The notes under the pieces were generated by a model, which worked only from the letters and a program-made list of their open reading frames with translations, did not search any database and was not told where the DNA came from. Source: Nonlabens sp. MB-3u-79 (GTDB lineage Bacteria; Bacteroidota; Bacteroidia; Flavobacteriales; Flavobacteriaceae). Taken from it: DNA of 64,000 bases. Positions 1 through 8,853 of this stretch are shown one piece after another; position 1 is the stretch's first letter; every line of letters begins with the position of its first letter. The position numbers and the translations under genes are program-made. The stretch is from contig NZ_CP025116.1 of NCBI RefSeq assembly GCF_002831625.1, positions 2,161,501-2,225,500 on the forward strand, in the 5' to 3' direction.

Positions 1-1
1 A

Positions 2-859
2 TTGTTCAGCCTTGCAAATGAAAAGCTTAAATCTAATGACACCAAAGGAGCACTAGTCATTGTGAATTATTTATCAGATGCTGATACTTCTAACTTGACC
101 ATGTATTATAATGCTGCAAGGCTAGCTTATCAAGCCGGAGAATTTGATACAGCCAAAGAAAAGTATCAAACGCTCATAGATAAAGAGTATACAGGTGAAG
201 AGGTTACTTATACAGCAGTAAAAATAGCTAATCAAACGGAGGAGAAGTTTCCTAGTAAAAGGTTGCGTGATTTTTCTGTCACTACCTCTAAGACATATAC
301 TAATCCTAAAGATATCAAATCAGCTTCTCAAGTAGGTAGTATTGTGACTAACTTGGTTTGGCTTTATAAGAATGAAGGGGATATGGATAAAGCAAATGGC
401 ACTTTTGAGAATGCTCTAATAAAGCATCCAAGCGATGAGTCTTTAAAATTTGCCATGGCTGATATATACTTGACACTAGAAATGATGGACGAGTATAAGG
501 AAGCAACAGAAAGTCTTACACAAGAAGTTAAGGACCCAAAGGTTTATGATAACCTTGCTATTTCTGCACTAAATACAAAGGATTATGACCAAGCAATAAA
601 GTATTATGAGCTGAGTATTGGAATAGCGCCTAATAACTTTGTTGCGCAAGCTAATTTAGGTCTTTCTTATGTAGAGAAAGGGAATTTAGAATCGACTTCC
701 GCTAAGGATCAATTGGAGCTATATAAAAATGCTATTGCTTGTTATGAAAAAGCTCATCAGTTAAAGCCAGAAGATAAAACAGTAATTAGCACATTAATTA
801 GTTTATACGGTGTCTTTGATATGAGTGATAAGGTTGCAGAAATGAAAGCCAAATTGTAA
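2..859 (+). CDS. Tetratricopeptide repeat protein, 5'-partial
   Basis: At least 285 residues are visible; the frame is open to the left edge, so the true start lies outside the window. Helical TPR-like units can be seen, for example AARLAYQAGEFDTAKEKYQTL near residue 40, AISALNTKDYDQAIKYYELS near 190 and AIACYEKAHQLKPEDKT near 248. They show the TPR pattern of paired helices with Ala, Gly and Tyr at spaced positions. TPR proteins usually scaffold protein-protein contacts; no catalytic domain is visible and the specific role is unknown. The gene ends before a HIP palindrome and a strong bidirectional terminator shared with the convergent neighbour. Confidence 0.8.
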   Translation: MFSLANEKLKSNDTKGALVIVNYLSDADTSNLTMYYNAARLAYQAGEFDTAKEKYQTLIDKEYTGEEVTYTAVKIANQTEEKFPSKRLRDFSVTTSKTYTNPKDIKSASQVGSIVTNLVWLYKNEGDMDKANGTFENALIKHPSDESLKFAMADIYLTLEMMDEYKEATESLTQEVKDPKVYDNLAISALNTKDYDQAIKYYELSIGIAPNNFVAQANLGLSYVEKGNLESTSAKDQLELYKNAIACYEKAHQLKPEDKTVISTLISLYGVFDMSDKVAEMKAKL

Positions 860-885
860 TGTTGATTCGGGTTACTTATTAAATC

Positions 886-899
886 GCTTTCGCGAAAGC
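886..899. repeat. HIP palindrome copy 1 (intergenic)
   Basis: Exact GCTTTCGCGAAAGC between the TPR gene stop and its terminator. Confidence 0.95.
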
Positions 900-904
900 A
901 TCAT

Positions 905-942
905 AAAAAAAGCTCTTAGATGAATATCTAAGAGCTTTTTTT
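905..942. terminator. Bidirectional intrinsic terminator
   Basis: Stem AGCTCTTAGAT / ATCTAAGAGCT with a 3-4 nt loop, flanked by A-run and T-run, between convergent genes. Confidence 0.85.
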
Positions 943-961
943 ATAATTTCTTTAAAAAAAA

Positions 962-1711
962 TCAAATGATTTTCTTGATCATTCTCAGTTTATGAGTATG
1001 TATATTCTTTTCTATATTGAATATACCGCTTTGATCTAGTCGATCTATACGAACTTTACCATGAGCATGAATAATATAATTATCGCTCATAATGATGCCT
1101 ACGTGAGTGATCTTTCCTTCGTGATTGTCAAAGAAAGCCAAATCTCCAGGTTCAGATTCTTCTATAAAACTAAGAACCTCACCTTGTGTTGCTTGCTCGC
1201 TAGCATCTCTTAAAAGATCAGAACCGCTCAACCTGTATATAAGTTGGGTAAAACCACTACAGTCTATTCCTAGTGGTGTTCTTCCGCCCCACAAATAAGG
1301 TGTGTTTAAAAAAAGTAATGCGTTATTTATAAGTAGAGATTTACTAAAATGAATCTTAGCAGTATCAATTGGAAACAAGTCGTGTAAGAAATTAGAAGAA
1401 CTCACTTGAGCACCAATGGTTATGGTGCTCAAGGTATGGTCTTCATGTGTAAGGTGTGCAATTAAATCTTTAGAATAATAGTTATCTTCTTTTAGTAAGT
1501 GATGATACTCTTCTGCTTCGATCTCTTGGAACTGCTTGTTGTCTATCCAGCCTTCATAATTATCATGAGCCAGTCTTATTTTAGACCACTTTTTTCTACT
1601 CTCTATAATTTTAAAGATTTCTCCGTAGAGTACTTGAGACACCATTTCACTGGCATCACTAGTTTCAGACCTTAAAGGAGCAATAGAAATCGGACAGATA
1701 CCGTATCTCAT
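962..1711 (-). CDS. NlpC/P60 (C40) family cysteine peptidase with N-terminal SH3-like domain
   Basis: A 249-residue protein. The N-terminal third looks like an SH3b domain (GEIFKIIESRKKWSKIRL near 30-47). The NlpC/P60 domain follows: YLWGGRTPLGIDCSGF puts the catalytic Cys at 151, ITHVGII gives His203, and HAHG near 215 supplies the third polar position. Family members cleave gamma-D-Glu to diamino-acid bonds in peptidoglycan stem peptides, often as dipeptidyl-peptidase VI acting on recycled peptides. No signal peptide is visible, so a cytoplasmic recycling role is an inference. It starts 9 nt after the upstream thiolase gene, so the two are probably co-transcribed. Confidence 0.88.
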   Translation of the reverse strand: MRYGICPISIAPLRSETSDASEMVSQVLYGEIFKIIESRKKWSKIRLAHDNYEGWIDNKQFQEIEAEEYHHLLKEDNYYSKDLIAHLTHEDHTLSTITIGAQVSSSNFLHDLFPIDTAKIHFSKSLLINNALLFLNTPYLWGGRTPLGIDCSGFTQLIYRLSGSDLLRDASEQATQGEVLSFIEESEPGDLAFFDNHEGKITHVGIIMSDNYIIHAHGKVRIDRLDQSGIFNIEKNIHTHKLRMIKKII

Positions 1712-1720
1712 AAAACTTAA

Positions 1721-2893
1721 TTAAGATTGTAAGATTATAGCACTAGCGCCACCACCACCATTGCAAATGGCAGCTGCTCCTATAGTTCCGTTTTCTTGTT
1801 TGAGAACACTCAAAAGTGTAGTTACAATTCTTGCTCCACTGCATCCTAATGGATGGCCTAATGATACGGCTCCTCCATAAACGTTAACATTTTTATCTTC
1901 AAGGCCTAGGATTTTCATATTAGCAAGACCTACTACTGAAAAAGCTTCATTAAACTCAAAGTAGTCAACATCTCCTAAATTAACACCTGCTTTTTTAAGC
2001 GCTTTGGGTAATGCTTTAGACGGGGATGTAGTGAAATACTTAGGTTCTTGAGCAGCATCAGCATAACCTATGATAGTTGCAAGTGGCACTAAACCTAGTT
2101 CTTGAGCTTTTTCTTCACTCATCAACACTAAAGCTGCCGCGCCATCATTAATAGTAGATGCATTAGCAGCAGTTACGGTGCCATCTTTTGAAAATGCGGA
2201 TCTAAGAGCAGGAATCTTTTCCAATTTCACATTGGTAAACTCCTCATCAATGGAAACAATAACATCATCTCCTCTTCTTTGTGGAACATTAACAGGAACC
2301 ACTTCATCGTTAAATTTACCATTTTCCCAAGCGGCTTTAGAGCGTTGATAGGATTGAATGGCAAAGTTATCTTGATCTTCTCTTGTGAAATTATGATCTG
2401 TAGCACATAGATCTGCGCAAGTTCCCATGGCTTCCTGACTGTAAGCATCAACGAGACCGTCTTTTTGCATTCCGTCTATTAGGGTAGAAGGACCAAACTT
2501 CTGTCCAGTTCTCATTTGAACATAATGAGGAATCATGCTCATGTTTTCCATTCCACCAGCTACAACGACGTCGTTATCGCCTAGTGCGATAGATTGCGCA
2601 GCCATCATAATAGTTTTCATTCCGCTAGCACACACCTTATTTATGGTAGAAGCAGGGGTACGAGCGTTAATCCCAGCTCCTATAGCAGCTTGTCTTGCTG
2701 GTGCTTGTCCATTGCCAGCTTGGACTACATTCCCCATCAATACCTCATCAACATGATTAGGGTCTAATGAAATTTTATCTAATGCCCCTTTAATGGCTAT
2801 GGCTCCTAATCTTGTCGCTGGAACAGAAGATAAATTACCCATAAAACTTCCTATAGGCGTTCTAGCATAAGATACAATGACTACTTTTTTCAT
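1721..2893 (-). CDS. Acetyl-CoA C-acetyltransferase (thiolase)
   Basis: A 390-residue thiolase. An upstream in-frame extension exists, but MKKVVIVSYARTPIGSF at 2893 is the family's usual N-terminus, so that ATG was chosen. Catalytic landmarks are NKVCASGMKT (nucleophilic Cys), NEAFSVV, GHPLGCSGAR and the terminal CNGGGGA loop (second Cys). It catalyses condensation or thiolysis of acetoacetyl-CoA and short 3-ketoacyl-CoAs in the cytoplasm. It is separate from the fatty-acid cluster thiolase at 42951-44144, which has different loop sequences. It is followed closely by an NlpC/P60 gene with no obvious metabolic link. Confidence 0.93.
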   Translation of the reverse strand: MKKVVIVSYARTPIGSFMGNLSSVPATRLGAIAIKGALDKISLDPNHVDEVLMGNVVQAGNGQAPARQAAIGAGINARTPASTINKVCASGMKTIMMAAQSIALGDNDVVVAGGMENMSMIPHYVQMRTGQKFGPSTLIDGMQKDGLVDAYSQEAMGTCADLCATDHNFTREDQDNFAIQSYQRSKAAWENGKFNDEVVPVNVPQRRGDDVIVSIDEEFTNVKLEKIPALRSAFSKDGTVTAANASTINDGAAALVLMSEEKAQELGLVPLATIIGYADAAQEPKYFTTSPSKALPKALKKAGVNLGDVDYFEFNEAFSVVGLANMKILGLEDKNVNVYGGAVSLGHPLGCSGARIVTTLLSVLKQENGTIGAAAICNGGGGASAIILQS

Positions 2894-3028
2894 GACTCTA
2901 TTTTTCTTTGCAAAAATAATGATTTTAATAAGCAATTCATAGAGTTCCTTGAATGCATAAATCAATTGTTTTCATTATATAATTGTATTTTAAAAGTATA
3001 GTTGTTAATTTGTTTTATACAGCGCAAG

Positions 3029-5065
3029 ATGAATAGACTATATAATTATCAAAATGTTATTTATAGAATAATTTTGTTATGCTTTTGCACAGCACTAACA
3101 GTCTATATATTTCCTAATAATAATCGTTTTAAATACGATTACAACCAAGGAGAACCTTGGGACTATGAAACTTTGTACGCCCCTTTTTCATTTCCTATAG
3201 AGAAAGATGAAAATGCTCTTTTAAACGAGAGGCAAAGTGTTTCAGATAAAGCGCCACATTATTTTAAAATTGATCCGGCTGTTGAAAAAAATGTGCGTAA
3301 CAACTGGTCCAATAGATATTCTATAAAAAGTGGTGATTTATTGTCAGCGAAGGATCTTAAAAACATAGACACGGAAGTAAGTAAAATATTTTCCGAGATT
3401 TATAAAGTAGGCTATTTAGAATCACCATTAGATGTAGAAGAAAACCAACTTGTTTTAATAGAGTTTAATAACGAATTAAAATCGGCTATCTATGGTGATT
3501 TGCACAAGCCTGAAGATTTAGGTCAACTTTTAAATGATCGGGTAGGGCAGTTAAATACAGGTAGCTTCAACAGAAGAGAATTGATAGCAGACCTTTTAGA
3601 GGTGATACAACCCAATATCACCTATGATAAGGAGTTAACAGATTTAGCGATTAACGAGGAGTTAAATAAAATTCTAACTACTCGAGGAGTGGTTTCTCAA
3701 GGAGCCAGGATCATCGCTCAGGGAGAGATCGTTGAAGGAGAAAAGTTGCAAGTACTCAACACGCTCAACAACACCTATAAATCTCAAACGTGGACCGATT
3801 CACAGTACAATTGGAAGCTTGGGGGTTATATCATATTAGTGGGTATGGCTTACACCATGTTGATCTTGTTTTTATGGAGGTATAGGAAATCCATTTTTGA
3901 AAACTTTAGAAAGCTTTTCTTTATATTTTTCAACATCTTAGTAGTGGTTGTTTTAACCGCAACGGTAGTAAATATTGATATTCAGTACATCTATGTCGTC
4001 CCTGTTTGTATTTTACCTTTAATCTTAAAAGCCTTTTTTGATGCGAGATTAGGCTTGTTCACTCATGTGATTGCTATTTTTATTTTAAGTTTTATTGTGC
4101 CTAATAGTGACGAGTATTTATTTTTACAAATGATGGCTGGGATTGTAACCATTCTCTCCAATAATGAAATTTATAAGCGAGCCAACTTATTTCTTACCGT
4201 AGCCCAAATAATAGGAATATATTTTCTTTCCTATTTTGCCTTTTATGCTATTAATCAAGGAGGTGTTGCTGGTTGGGAGTGGAGTAGGTTAGGTTACTTT
4301 GTGCTCTGTGGTCTGGCGATGCTTTTTGTTTGGCCTTTGATATACATCTTTGAAAAGGTTTTTGGTTTAGTAAGTGATGTGTCCCTTTTAGAATTAAGCG
4401 ATACCAATTCAAAACTTTTAAAGGCTTTATCTAATAAGGCTCCTGGTACATTTCACCATTCTTTAAACGTAGCTAATATTGCAGAAACTGTCGCAAATGA
4501 AATAGGAGCAAACGCAATGTTAGTGCGTGTAGGAGCTCTTTATCACGACGTCGGTAAAATGACTAATCCGACTTATTTTACAGAAAACCAAGGTAGTGGT
4601 ATAAACCCGCATAATGATTTAGATCCGGAAGATAGTGCGAGAATCATCATTGACCATACCCTTAATGGTATTGAGATTGCCCGTAAATACAACTTACCAG
4701 ACCGTATCATCGACTTTATAAGAACTCACCATGGAGATAGCTTGGTGTATTATTTTTATGCCCAAGCAAAAGAAGGTAATCCAGAGGTTTCAAAGGATAA
4801 CTTCCGTTATCCTGGTCCAAAGCCTTTTAGTCAAGAAACAGCTATACTTATGATTGCCGATAGTGTAGAGGCAGCTTCTAAAAGCATCAAGAATCCAACT
4901 TCTGTCAAGATAGACAACTTAGTAAATAAAATTATCGAAGGTCAGGTAGAAAGTGGTCAGTTTCTCAACGCAAATATTACCTTTAAACAGATAGAAACAA
5001 TTAAAGCTGTGATTAAAAAGAAGTTAGCGAGCATCTATCATTTACGTATAGAATACCCTGAATAA
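3029..5065 (+). CDS. 7TM-HD family cyclic-dinucleotide phosphodiesterase (PgpH/YqfF-like)
   Basis: Starting at the ATG at 3029 gives 678 residues; the TTG further upstream is less likely. Architecture: one N-terminal membrane segment (about 10-28), a long extracytoplasmic region (about 30-260), a cluster of about seven membrane segments (about 265-450), then a cytoplasmic HD domain. HD ligands are visible as FHHSLN (His476/477), LYHDVGK (His506-Asp507), DHTLNG and RTHHGDS. Homologues such as Listeria PgpH hydrolyse c-di-AMP to pApA, so a c-di-AMP turnover role is likely by family. It stands alone, divergent from the thiolase gene and upstream of two tRNA genes. Confidence 0.88.
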   Translation: MNRLYNYQNVIYRIILLCFCTALTVYIFPNNNRFKYDYNQGEPWDYETLYAPFSFPIEKDENALLNERQSVSDKAPHYFKIDPAVEKNVRNNWSNRYSIKSGDLLSAKDLKNIDTEVSKIFSEIYKVGYLESPLDVEENQLVLIEFNNELKSAIYGDLHKPEDLGQLLNDRVGQLNTGSFNRRELIADLLEVIQPNITYDKELTDLAINEELNKILTTRGVVSQGARIIAQGEIVEGEKLQVLNTLNNTYKSQTWTDSQYNWKLGGYIILVGMAYTMLILFLWRYRKSIFENFRKLFFIFFNILVVVVLTATVVNIDIQYIYVVPVCILPLILKAFFDARLGLFTHVIAIFILSFIVPNSDEYLFLQMMAGIVTILSNNEIYKRANLFLTVAQIIGIYFLSYFAFYAINQGGVAGWEWSRLGYFVLCGLAMLFVWPLIYIFEKVFGLVSDVSLLELSDTNSKLLKALSNKAPGTFHHSLNVANIAETVANEIGANAMLVRVGALYHDVGKMTNPTYFTENQGSGINPHNDLDPEDSARIIIDHTLNGIEIARKYNLPDRIIDFIRTHHGDSLVYYFYAQAKEGNPEVSKDNFRYPGPKPFSQETAILMIADSVEAASKSIKNPTSVKIDNLVNKIIEGQVESGQFLNANITFKQIETIKAVIKKKLASIYHLRIEYPE

Positions 5066-5086
5066 TTTATTGAAAAAATCTTCATT

Positions 5087-5121
5087 TTTGTTTGTGGAAA
5101 TATAAAGTTCGCTTACATTTG
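5087..5121 (+). promoter_or_regulatory. Bacteroidetes-type promoter for the tRNA genes
   Basis: Tandem TTTG boxes at 5087-5094, then 19 nt, then TACATTTG (5114-5121). This matches the TTTG / TAnnTTTG consensus of the Bacteroidetes primary sigma factor. The predicted start is near 5128, about 33 nt before tRNA-Ser. Confidence 0.7.
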
Positions 5122-5160
5122 CAACCGCTTTCAGAAATGGAGTAAGTTCTTTAAAATTTA

Positions 5161-5244
5161 GGAGAGGTGCCAGAGTGGTAATGGAGCAGTTTGCTAAACT
5201 GTCGACGGGCAACCGTCGCCAGGGTTCGAGTCCCTGTCTCTCCG
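5161..5244 (+). tRNA. tRNA-Ser (anticodon GCT)
   Basis: Acceptor stem GGAGAGG pairs with TCTCTCC. The anticodon loop TTGCTAA gives GCT. A long variable arm (CGACGG, loop, CCGTCG) is typical of serine tRNAs, and the T arm is CAGGG-TTCGAGT-CCCTG. CCA is not encoded. Confidence 0.96.
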
Positions 5245-5323
5245 CAACTTAACCCTTTTAATATCTGAAAAAGTATTAATTTTAAAGGTTAAAAATCAGT
5301 TCCCGAACTGATATAAAAAAAAT

Positions 5324-5398
5324 CGGGGTGTAGCGTAGCCCGGTCATCGCGCCTGCTTTGGGAGCAGGAGGTCGCAGGTTCGAATCCTGCCACCCCGA
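5324..5398 (+). tRNA. tRNA-Pro (anticodon TGG)
   Basis: Acceptor stem CGGGGTG pairs with CACCCCG. Anticodon stem-loop CCTGC-TTTGGGA-GCAGG gives TGG. The T loop is GTTCGAATC. It is probably co-transcribed with tRNA-Ser 80 nt upstream and is followed by a terminator. Confidence 0.96.
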
Positions 5399-5420
5399 CT
5401 AAAAGTTATATTGCTTTTAC

Positions 5421-5457
5421 AAACCGTTTTCATTTTATTATGAAGACGGTTTTTTTA
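5421..5457 (+). terminator. Terminator after the tRNA pair
   Basis: Stem AAACCGTTTTCAT / ATGAAGACGGTTT with a T-run. Confidence 0.8.
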
Positions 5458-5574
5458 TTTTACATTCTAAGCATACTGCCTAAAATGTTTTTGTAATTCT
5501 TACGACAGGATTAAATGGAGTACGTCTCCTTGTTCTACTCGCCTCTCTTTTTAAGATTTATAAGATCATTATCT

Positions 5575-5590
5575 CGTTTTCGCGAAAGCG
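5575..5590. repeat. HIP palindrome copy 2, variant (intergenic)
   Basis: CGTTTTCGCGAAAGCG, one base off the consensus, upstream of pdxH. No gene is seen in 5458-5678. Confidence 0.85.
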
Positions 5591-5678
5591 AAATACTCAC
5601 CATCTATATGATATTTAAGAATTGTTTGCTATTTCAAAAGAAGCATTTAATGTAAATTGCAGTGAAATAATTAGTTCA

Positions 5679-6323
5679 ATGCAAAGAGATCTTCAAAACT
5701 TACGTAAATCTTACGAAAAGGATGCCTTACTGGAAAAAAACCTACCAGAAACCCCTTATCATTTATTTGATACCTGGTTTCAGGAAGCCAAATCATCTAT
5801 AGAAGTTGATGAGGCAAATGCGATGAGTCTTTGTACTCTAGGTGTTGATGGTTTTCCTAAATCACGTATCGTACTCTTAAAGGAGGTTCTAGAAGGGAAG
5901 TTTTTGTTTTATTCCAATTATACTTCAGAAAAAGGAGTTGCTATGGAAGCCTATGATAAAGTAAGTCTTCATTTTTTTTGGCCGTCATTAGAACGTCAGA
6001 TTATAATTAAGGGAAATGTAAAAAAGGTCTCTAGAGAAAAGTCCTTAGATTATTTTCATTCTAGACCACGAGGCAGCCAGATTGGGGCATGGACCAGCAA
6101 TCAAAGTAGCGCTATTATGTCACGTGAAAAATTAGAGGAACAGCTACGTCATTTTGAAGATAAATTTAAAGATCAAAACATACCATTACCAGAATTTTGG
6201 GGTGGATATGACTGTGATCCTGTGAGTTTTGAATTTTGGCAAGGAAGACCTAATAGACTTCACGATCGTATTTTGTTTGAATTAGAAAATGACCGTTGGA
6301 CTTTTAAAAGATTACAACCTTAA
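5679..6323 (+). CDS. pdxH: Pyridoxamine 5'-phosphate oxidase
   Basis: Starting at the ATG at 5679 (MQRDLQNLRKSYEK) gives 214 residues, the family's normal length; an upstream TTG extension is unlikely. The FMN-dependent enzyme oxidises pyridoxine or pyridoxamine 5'-phosphate to PLP. Conserved segments include FDTWFQEA, SRIVLLKEV, FYSNYTSEKG, FWPSLERQIIIKG, SRPRGSQIGAW and the C-terminal FEFWQGRPNRLHDR active-site stretch. It is the first gene of an overlapping run: its stop codon shares one base with the start of the histidine phosphatase gene. Confidence 0.95.
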   Translation: MQRDLQNLRKSYEKDALLEKNLPETPYHLFDTWFQEAKSSIEVDEANAMSLCTLGVDGFPKSRIVLLKEVLEGKFLFYSNYTSEKGVAMEAYDKVSLHFFWPSLERQIIIKGNVKKVSREKSLDYFHSRPRGSQIGAWTSNQSSAIMSREKLEEQLRHFEDKFKDQNIPLPEFWGGYDCDPVSFEFWQGRPNRLHDRILFELENDRWTFKRLQP

Positions 6324-6808
6324 TGAAGCGATTAATAGTTATAAGGCACGGTAAATCAACTTGGGAACTTCAGGTGAGAGATCACGATCGCGTATTGACA
6401 CAACGTGGTATTGACGATGCTCATCTTATAGGTGAAGCATTAAAAGATTTGGATTTAAATCCAGATCAAATATGGACCAGTACTGCGGCGAGAGCAATGC
6501 AAACAGCGACTTTAGTTAGTGAGTACATCAACTACAGTCTTTCAAAACTCGAGCTTAAAAGAGAATTATACACCTTTAGTAGTGATGAATTGATAAGTGT
6601 CATCTCTACTGCACAGGACGCCGTAGAAACCCTCGTTATCTTTAGTCATAACCACGGAATAACAGATCTTGTCAATGATTTGGGAAGCACTAGATTTGAC
6701 AATGTGCCTACCACAGGAGTTGTAGCTATAGATTTTGATTCCAACTCTTGGTCTTCTCTAGGTAAAGGCATTACTAAATTTCATTTTTTTCCTAAATTGC
6801 TAAAATGA
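6323..6808 (+). CDS. SixA-like histidine phosphatase family protein
   Basis: A 161-residue protein opening with RLIVIRHGKS, the phosphohistidine motif of the histidine phosphatase superfamily (Arg8, His9). The second conserved His is in IFSHNHGITDL. Its short length and single domain match SixA, which dephosphorylates phosphohistidines on signalling or PTS proteins; the actual substrate here is unknown. It overlaps pdxH by 1 nt and ppk1 by 4 nt (ATGA). Sitting directly before polyphosphate kinase, itself an enzyme with a phosphohistidine intermediate, makes a link to polyphosphate metabolism a reasonable but untested inference. Confidence 0.88.
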   Translation: MKRLIVIRHGKSTWELQVRDHDRVLTQRGIDDAHLIGEALKDLDLNPDQIWTSTAARAMQTATLVSEYINYSLSKLELKRELYTFSSDELISVISTAQDAVETLVIFSHNHGITDLVNDLGSTRFDNVPTTGVVAIDFDSNSWSSLGKGITKFHFFPKLLK

Positions 6809-8853
6809 GTAAATATTATAATAGAGACTTGAGCTGGTTGCGATTTAACGCAAGAGTATTACAAGAAGCAAGCGATAAAAATGTGCCGCTTATTGAGCGC
6901 TTGAGATTTTTAGGGATTTTTTCAAATAATTTGGATGAATTTTTTAAAGTTCGCTATGCGACCATACAGCGCATTCAAAGAGCTGGAAAGAACGCTACCA
7001 AATCTTTAGGAGGAATCAGTGCAGAAGATTTGTTACAGGAAATCAATCAAATGGTTATCGTTGATCAAGCTCATAGTTTTAACGTACTAGCAGAGCTGGA
7101 AGATGAACTCAAAAAAGAAAATATCAGTCTGGTAGATGAGACAGAAGTGCTTTCTGAACATGAAGACTTTATAAGAAACTACTTTAATGAAAAAATAAGT
7201 CCAGCGATAGGTACCATAATGATTAACGATGAGGTAGATTTCCCACATTTGAGAGATGGGTACGGTTACCTCGCTGTGCGTATGCTCATGACCGATAACA
7301 GTATCAGGTACGCCCTTATAGAGAAGCCTAAGTATTTGAATAGATTTGTAGTCTTACCTCAAATAGATGGTGATCAAAGGCAATACATCATTCTCATTGA
7401 TGACTTGATCAGACACCGTATGCATTATATCTTCAATATTTTTGATTATAAGGAAATTGAAGCACACATGATTAAGGTGACATTAGATGCAGAGCTGGAT
7501 ATGGAACTGGACCTTAAGAAAAGTCTATTAGAAAAAATACGTCGTAGTGTTCACGATCGTAAGGATGGAGATCCAGTGCGATTTGTTTACGACCGCCATA
7601 TTCATAAAGATACGTTACATCTTATCATGAAGAAATTACAAATTGATAACCACGATAGTATTATTCCAGGGGGGAGGTATCACAACAGAAGAGATTACTT
7701 GAAGTTTCCCAGTCTAGGAAGAACAGATTTACTCTATGAAAAACTACCGGCCTTACCTATTAAAGATGTAAAAATTAGAGGTTCTCTTTTAGAACGAATA
7801 GCGAAAAAAGACATCCTTCAATACACGCCTTACCACACATTTGCTAATACCATTAAGTTTTTAAGAGAAGCGGCTCTTGATCCTCAAGTGAGGACCATTA
7901 AAATAACTATTTATAGACTGGCTGAAATATCGCAAATAGCAGGGTCATTGATTAACGCTGTAAAAAACGGAAAAAAGGTTACTGTTTCTATAGAGCTACA
8001 AGCTAGGTTTGATGAGCAAGCCAATATCAATTATGCAGAGTTAATGCAGGAAGAAGGTATTCATATGATATTTGGGGTTCCAGGACTGAAAGTACATTGT
8101 AAAGCTTGTTGTATCACTCGTGAAGAAGAGGGTAAAATTGTGAGATACGGTTTTATATCCACAGGTAATTTTAATGAATCCACCGCTGGGATTTACACCG
8201 ACTATACCTTGTTTACAGCAAATCGCAAGATTTTGAAAGAAGTGGAGCGAGTCTTTGATTTCTTTGAAGTCAATTACCGTCAGCATCGATATAAACACCT
8301 ACTCGTTTCTCCTAATTACCTCAGAAATGGAATTGAACGATTAGTTCGTCGAGAGATCGCTTTCGCGAAAGCGGGAAAATTTGCAAAAATGCGTATCAAA
8401 GTAAATTCTTTCTCAGATTTTAAAATGATCGATTTATTCTATGAGGCCTCTAATGCAGGTGTTCAAATAGAATTGATCGTGAGAGGAATTTGCTGTCTTG
8501 TTCCAGGTGTGAAAGGAATGAGTGAGAATATTAAGGTGATAAGTATTGTCGACCGATTTTTAGAGCATCCTCGGGTGTATAGATTTTATAATCAAGGGCA
8601 AAACGACCTCTATATATCTAGTGCAGATTTTATGGGACGTAATCTAGATAGCCGTGTAGAAATTGCTTGTCCTATATACGATGAAGATATCAAGGCCGAG
8701 ATTATAGCCACCATGGATATATGTTGGAGTGATAATGTGAAAGCAAGAGAAATATGTGGCGAACAACTTAATAATTATGTGGTTAACGATGCACCAGCAG
8801 TAAGATCTCAATATGCCACATATGAGTTTTATAAAAATCAAATCACAAAGTAA
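6805..8853 (+). CDS. ppk1: Polyphosphate kinase 1
   Basis: A 682-residue protein with the four-domain PPK1 layout. The N-terminal SLFNRDLSWL-type motif is YNRDLSWLRFNARVLQEA. The predicted autophosphorylated His is His431 in GLKVHCKACC, followed by the signature FISTGNFNESTAGIYTDYT. The enzyme reversibly transfers the ATP gamma-phosphate to growing polyphosphate. It lies between a SixA-like phosphatase (4 nt overlap) and ppx (1 nt overlap), so synthesis and degradation genes are translationally coupled. A HIP palindrome lies inside the gene and is read as AFAKA near residue 519. Confidence 0.96.
   Translation: MSKYYNRDLSWLRFNARVLQEASDKNVPLIERLRFLGIFSNNLDEFFKVRYATIQRIQRAGKNATKSLGGISAEDLLQEINQMVIVDQAHSFNVLAELEDELKKENISLVDETEVLSEHEDFIRNYFNEKISPAIGTIMINDEVDFPHLRDGYGYLAVRMLMTDNSIRYALIEKPKYLNRFVVLPQIDGDQRQYIILIDDLIRHRMHYIFNIFDYKEIEAHMIKVTLDAELDMELDLKKSLLEKIRRSVHDRKDGDPVRFVYDRHIHKDTLHLIMKKLQIDNHDSIIPGGRYHNRRDYLKFPSLGRTDLLYEKLPALPIKDVKIRGSLLERIAKKDILQYTPYHTFANTIKFLREAALDPQVRTIKITIYRLAEISQIAGSLINAVKNGKKVTVSIELQARFDEQANINYAELMQEEGIHMIFGVPGLKVHCKACCITREEEGKIVRYGFISTGNFNESTAGIYTDYTLFTANRKILKEVERVFDFFEVNYRQHRYKHLLVSPNYLRNGIERLVRREIAFAKAGKFAKMRIKVNSFSDFKMIDLFYEASNAGVQIELIVRGICCLVPGVKGMSENIKVISIVDRFLEHPRVYRFYNQGQNDLYISSADFMGRNLDSRVEIACPIYDEDIKAEIIATMDICWSDNVKAREICGEQLNNYVVNDAPAVRSQYATYEFYKNQITK
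8359..8372. repeat. HIP palindrome copy 3 (inside ppk1)
   Basis: Exact GCTTTCGCGAAAGC, translated AFAKA in the ppk1 frame. Confidence 0.95.

Noticed and set aside
1721-2965. Longer thiolase start at 2965
   Set aside because: The extra 24 residues are hydrophobic/basic and not part of thiolases; the MKKVVIVSYARTP start fits the family.
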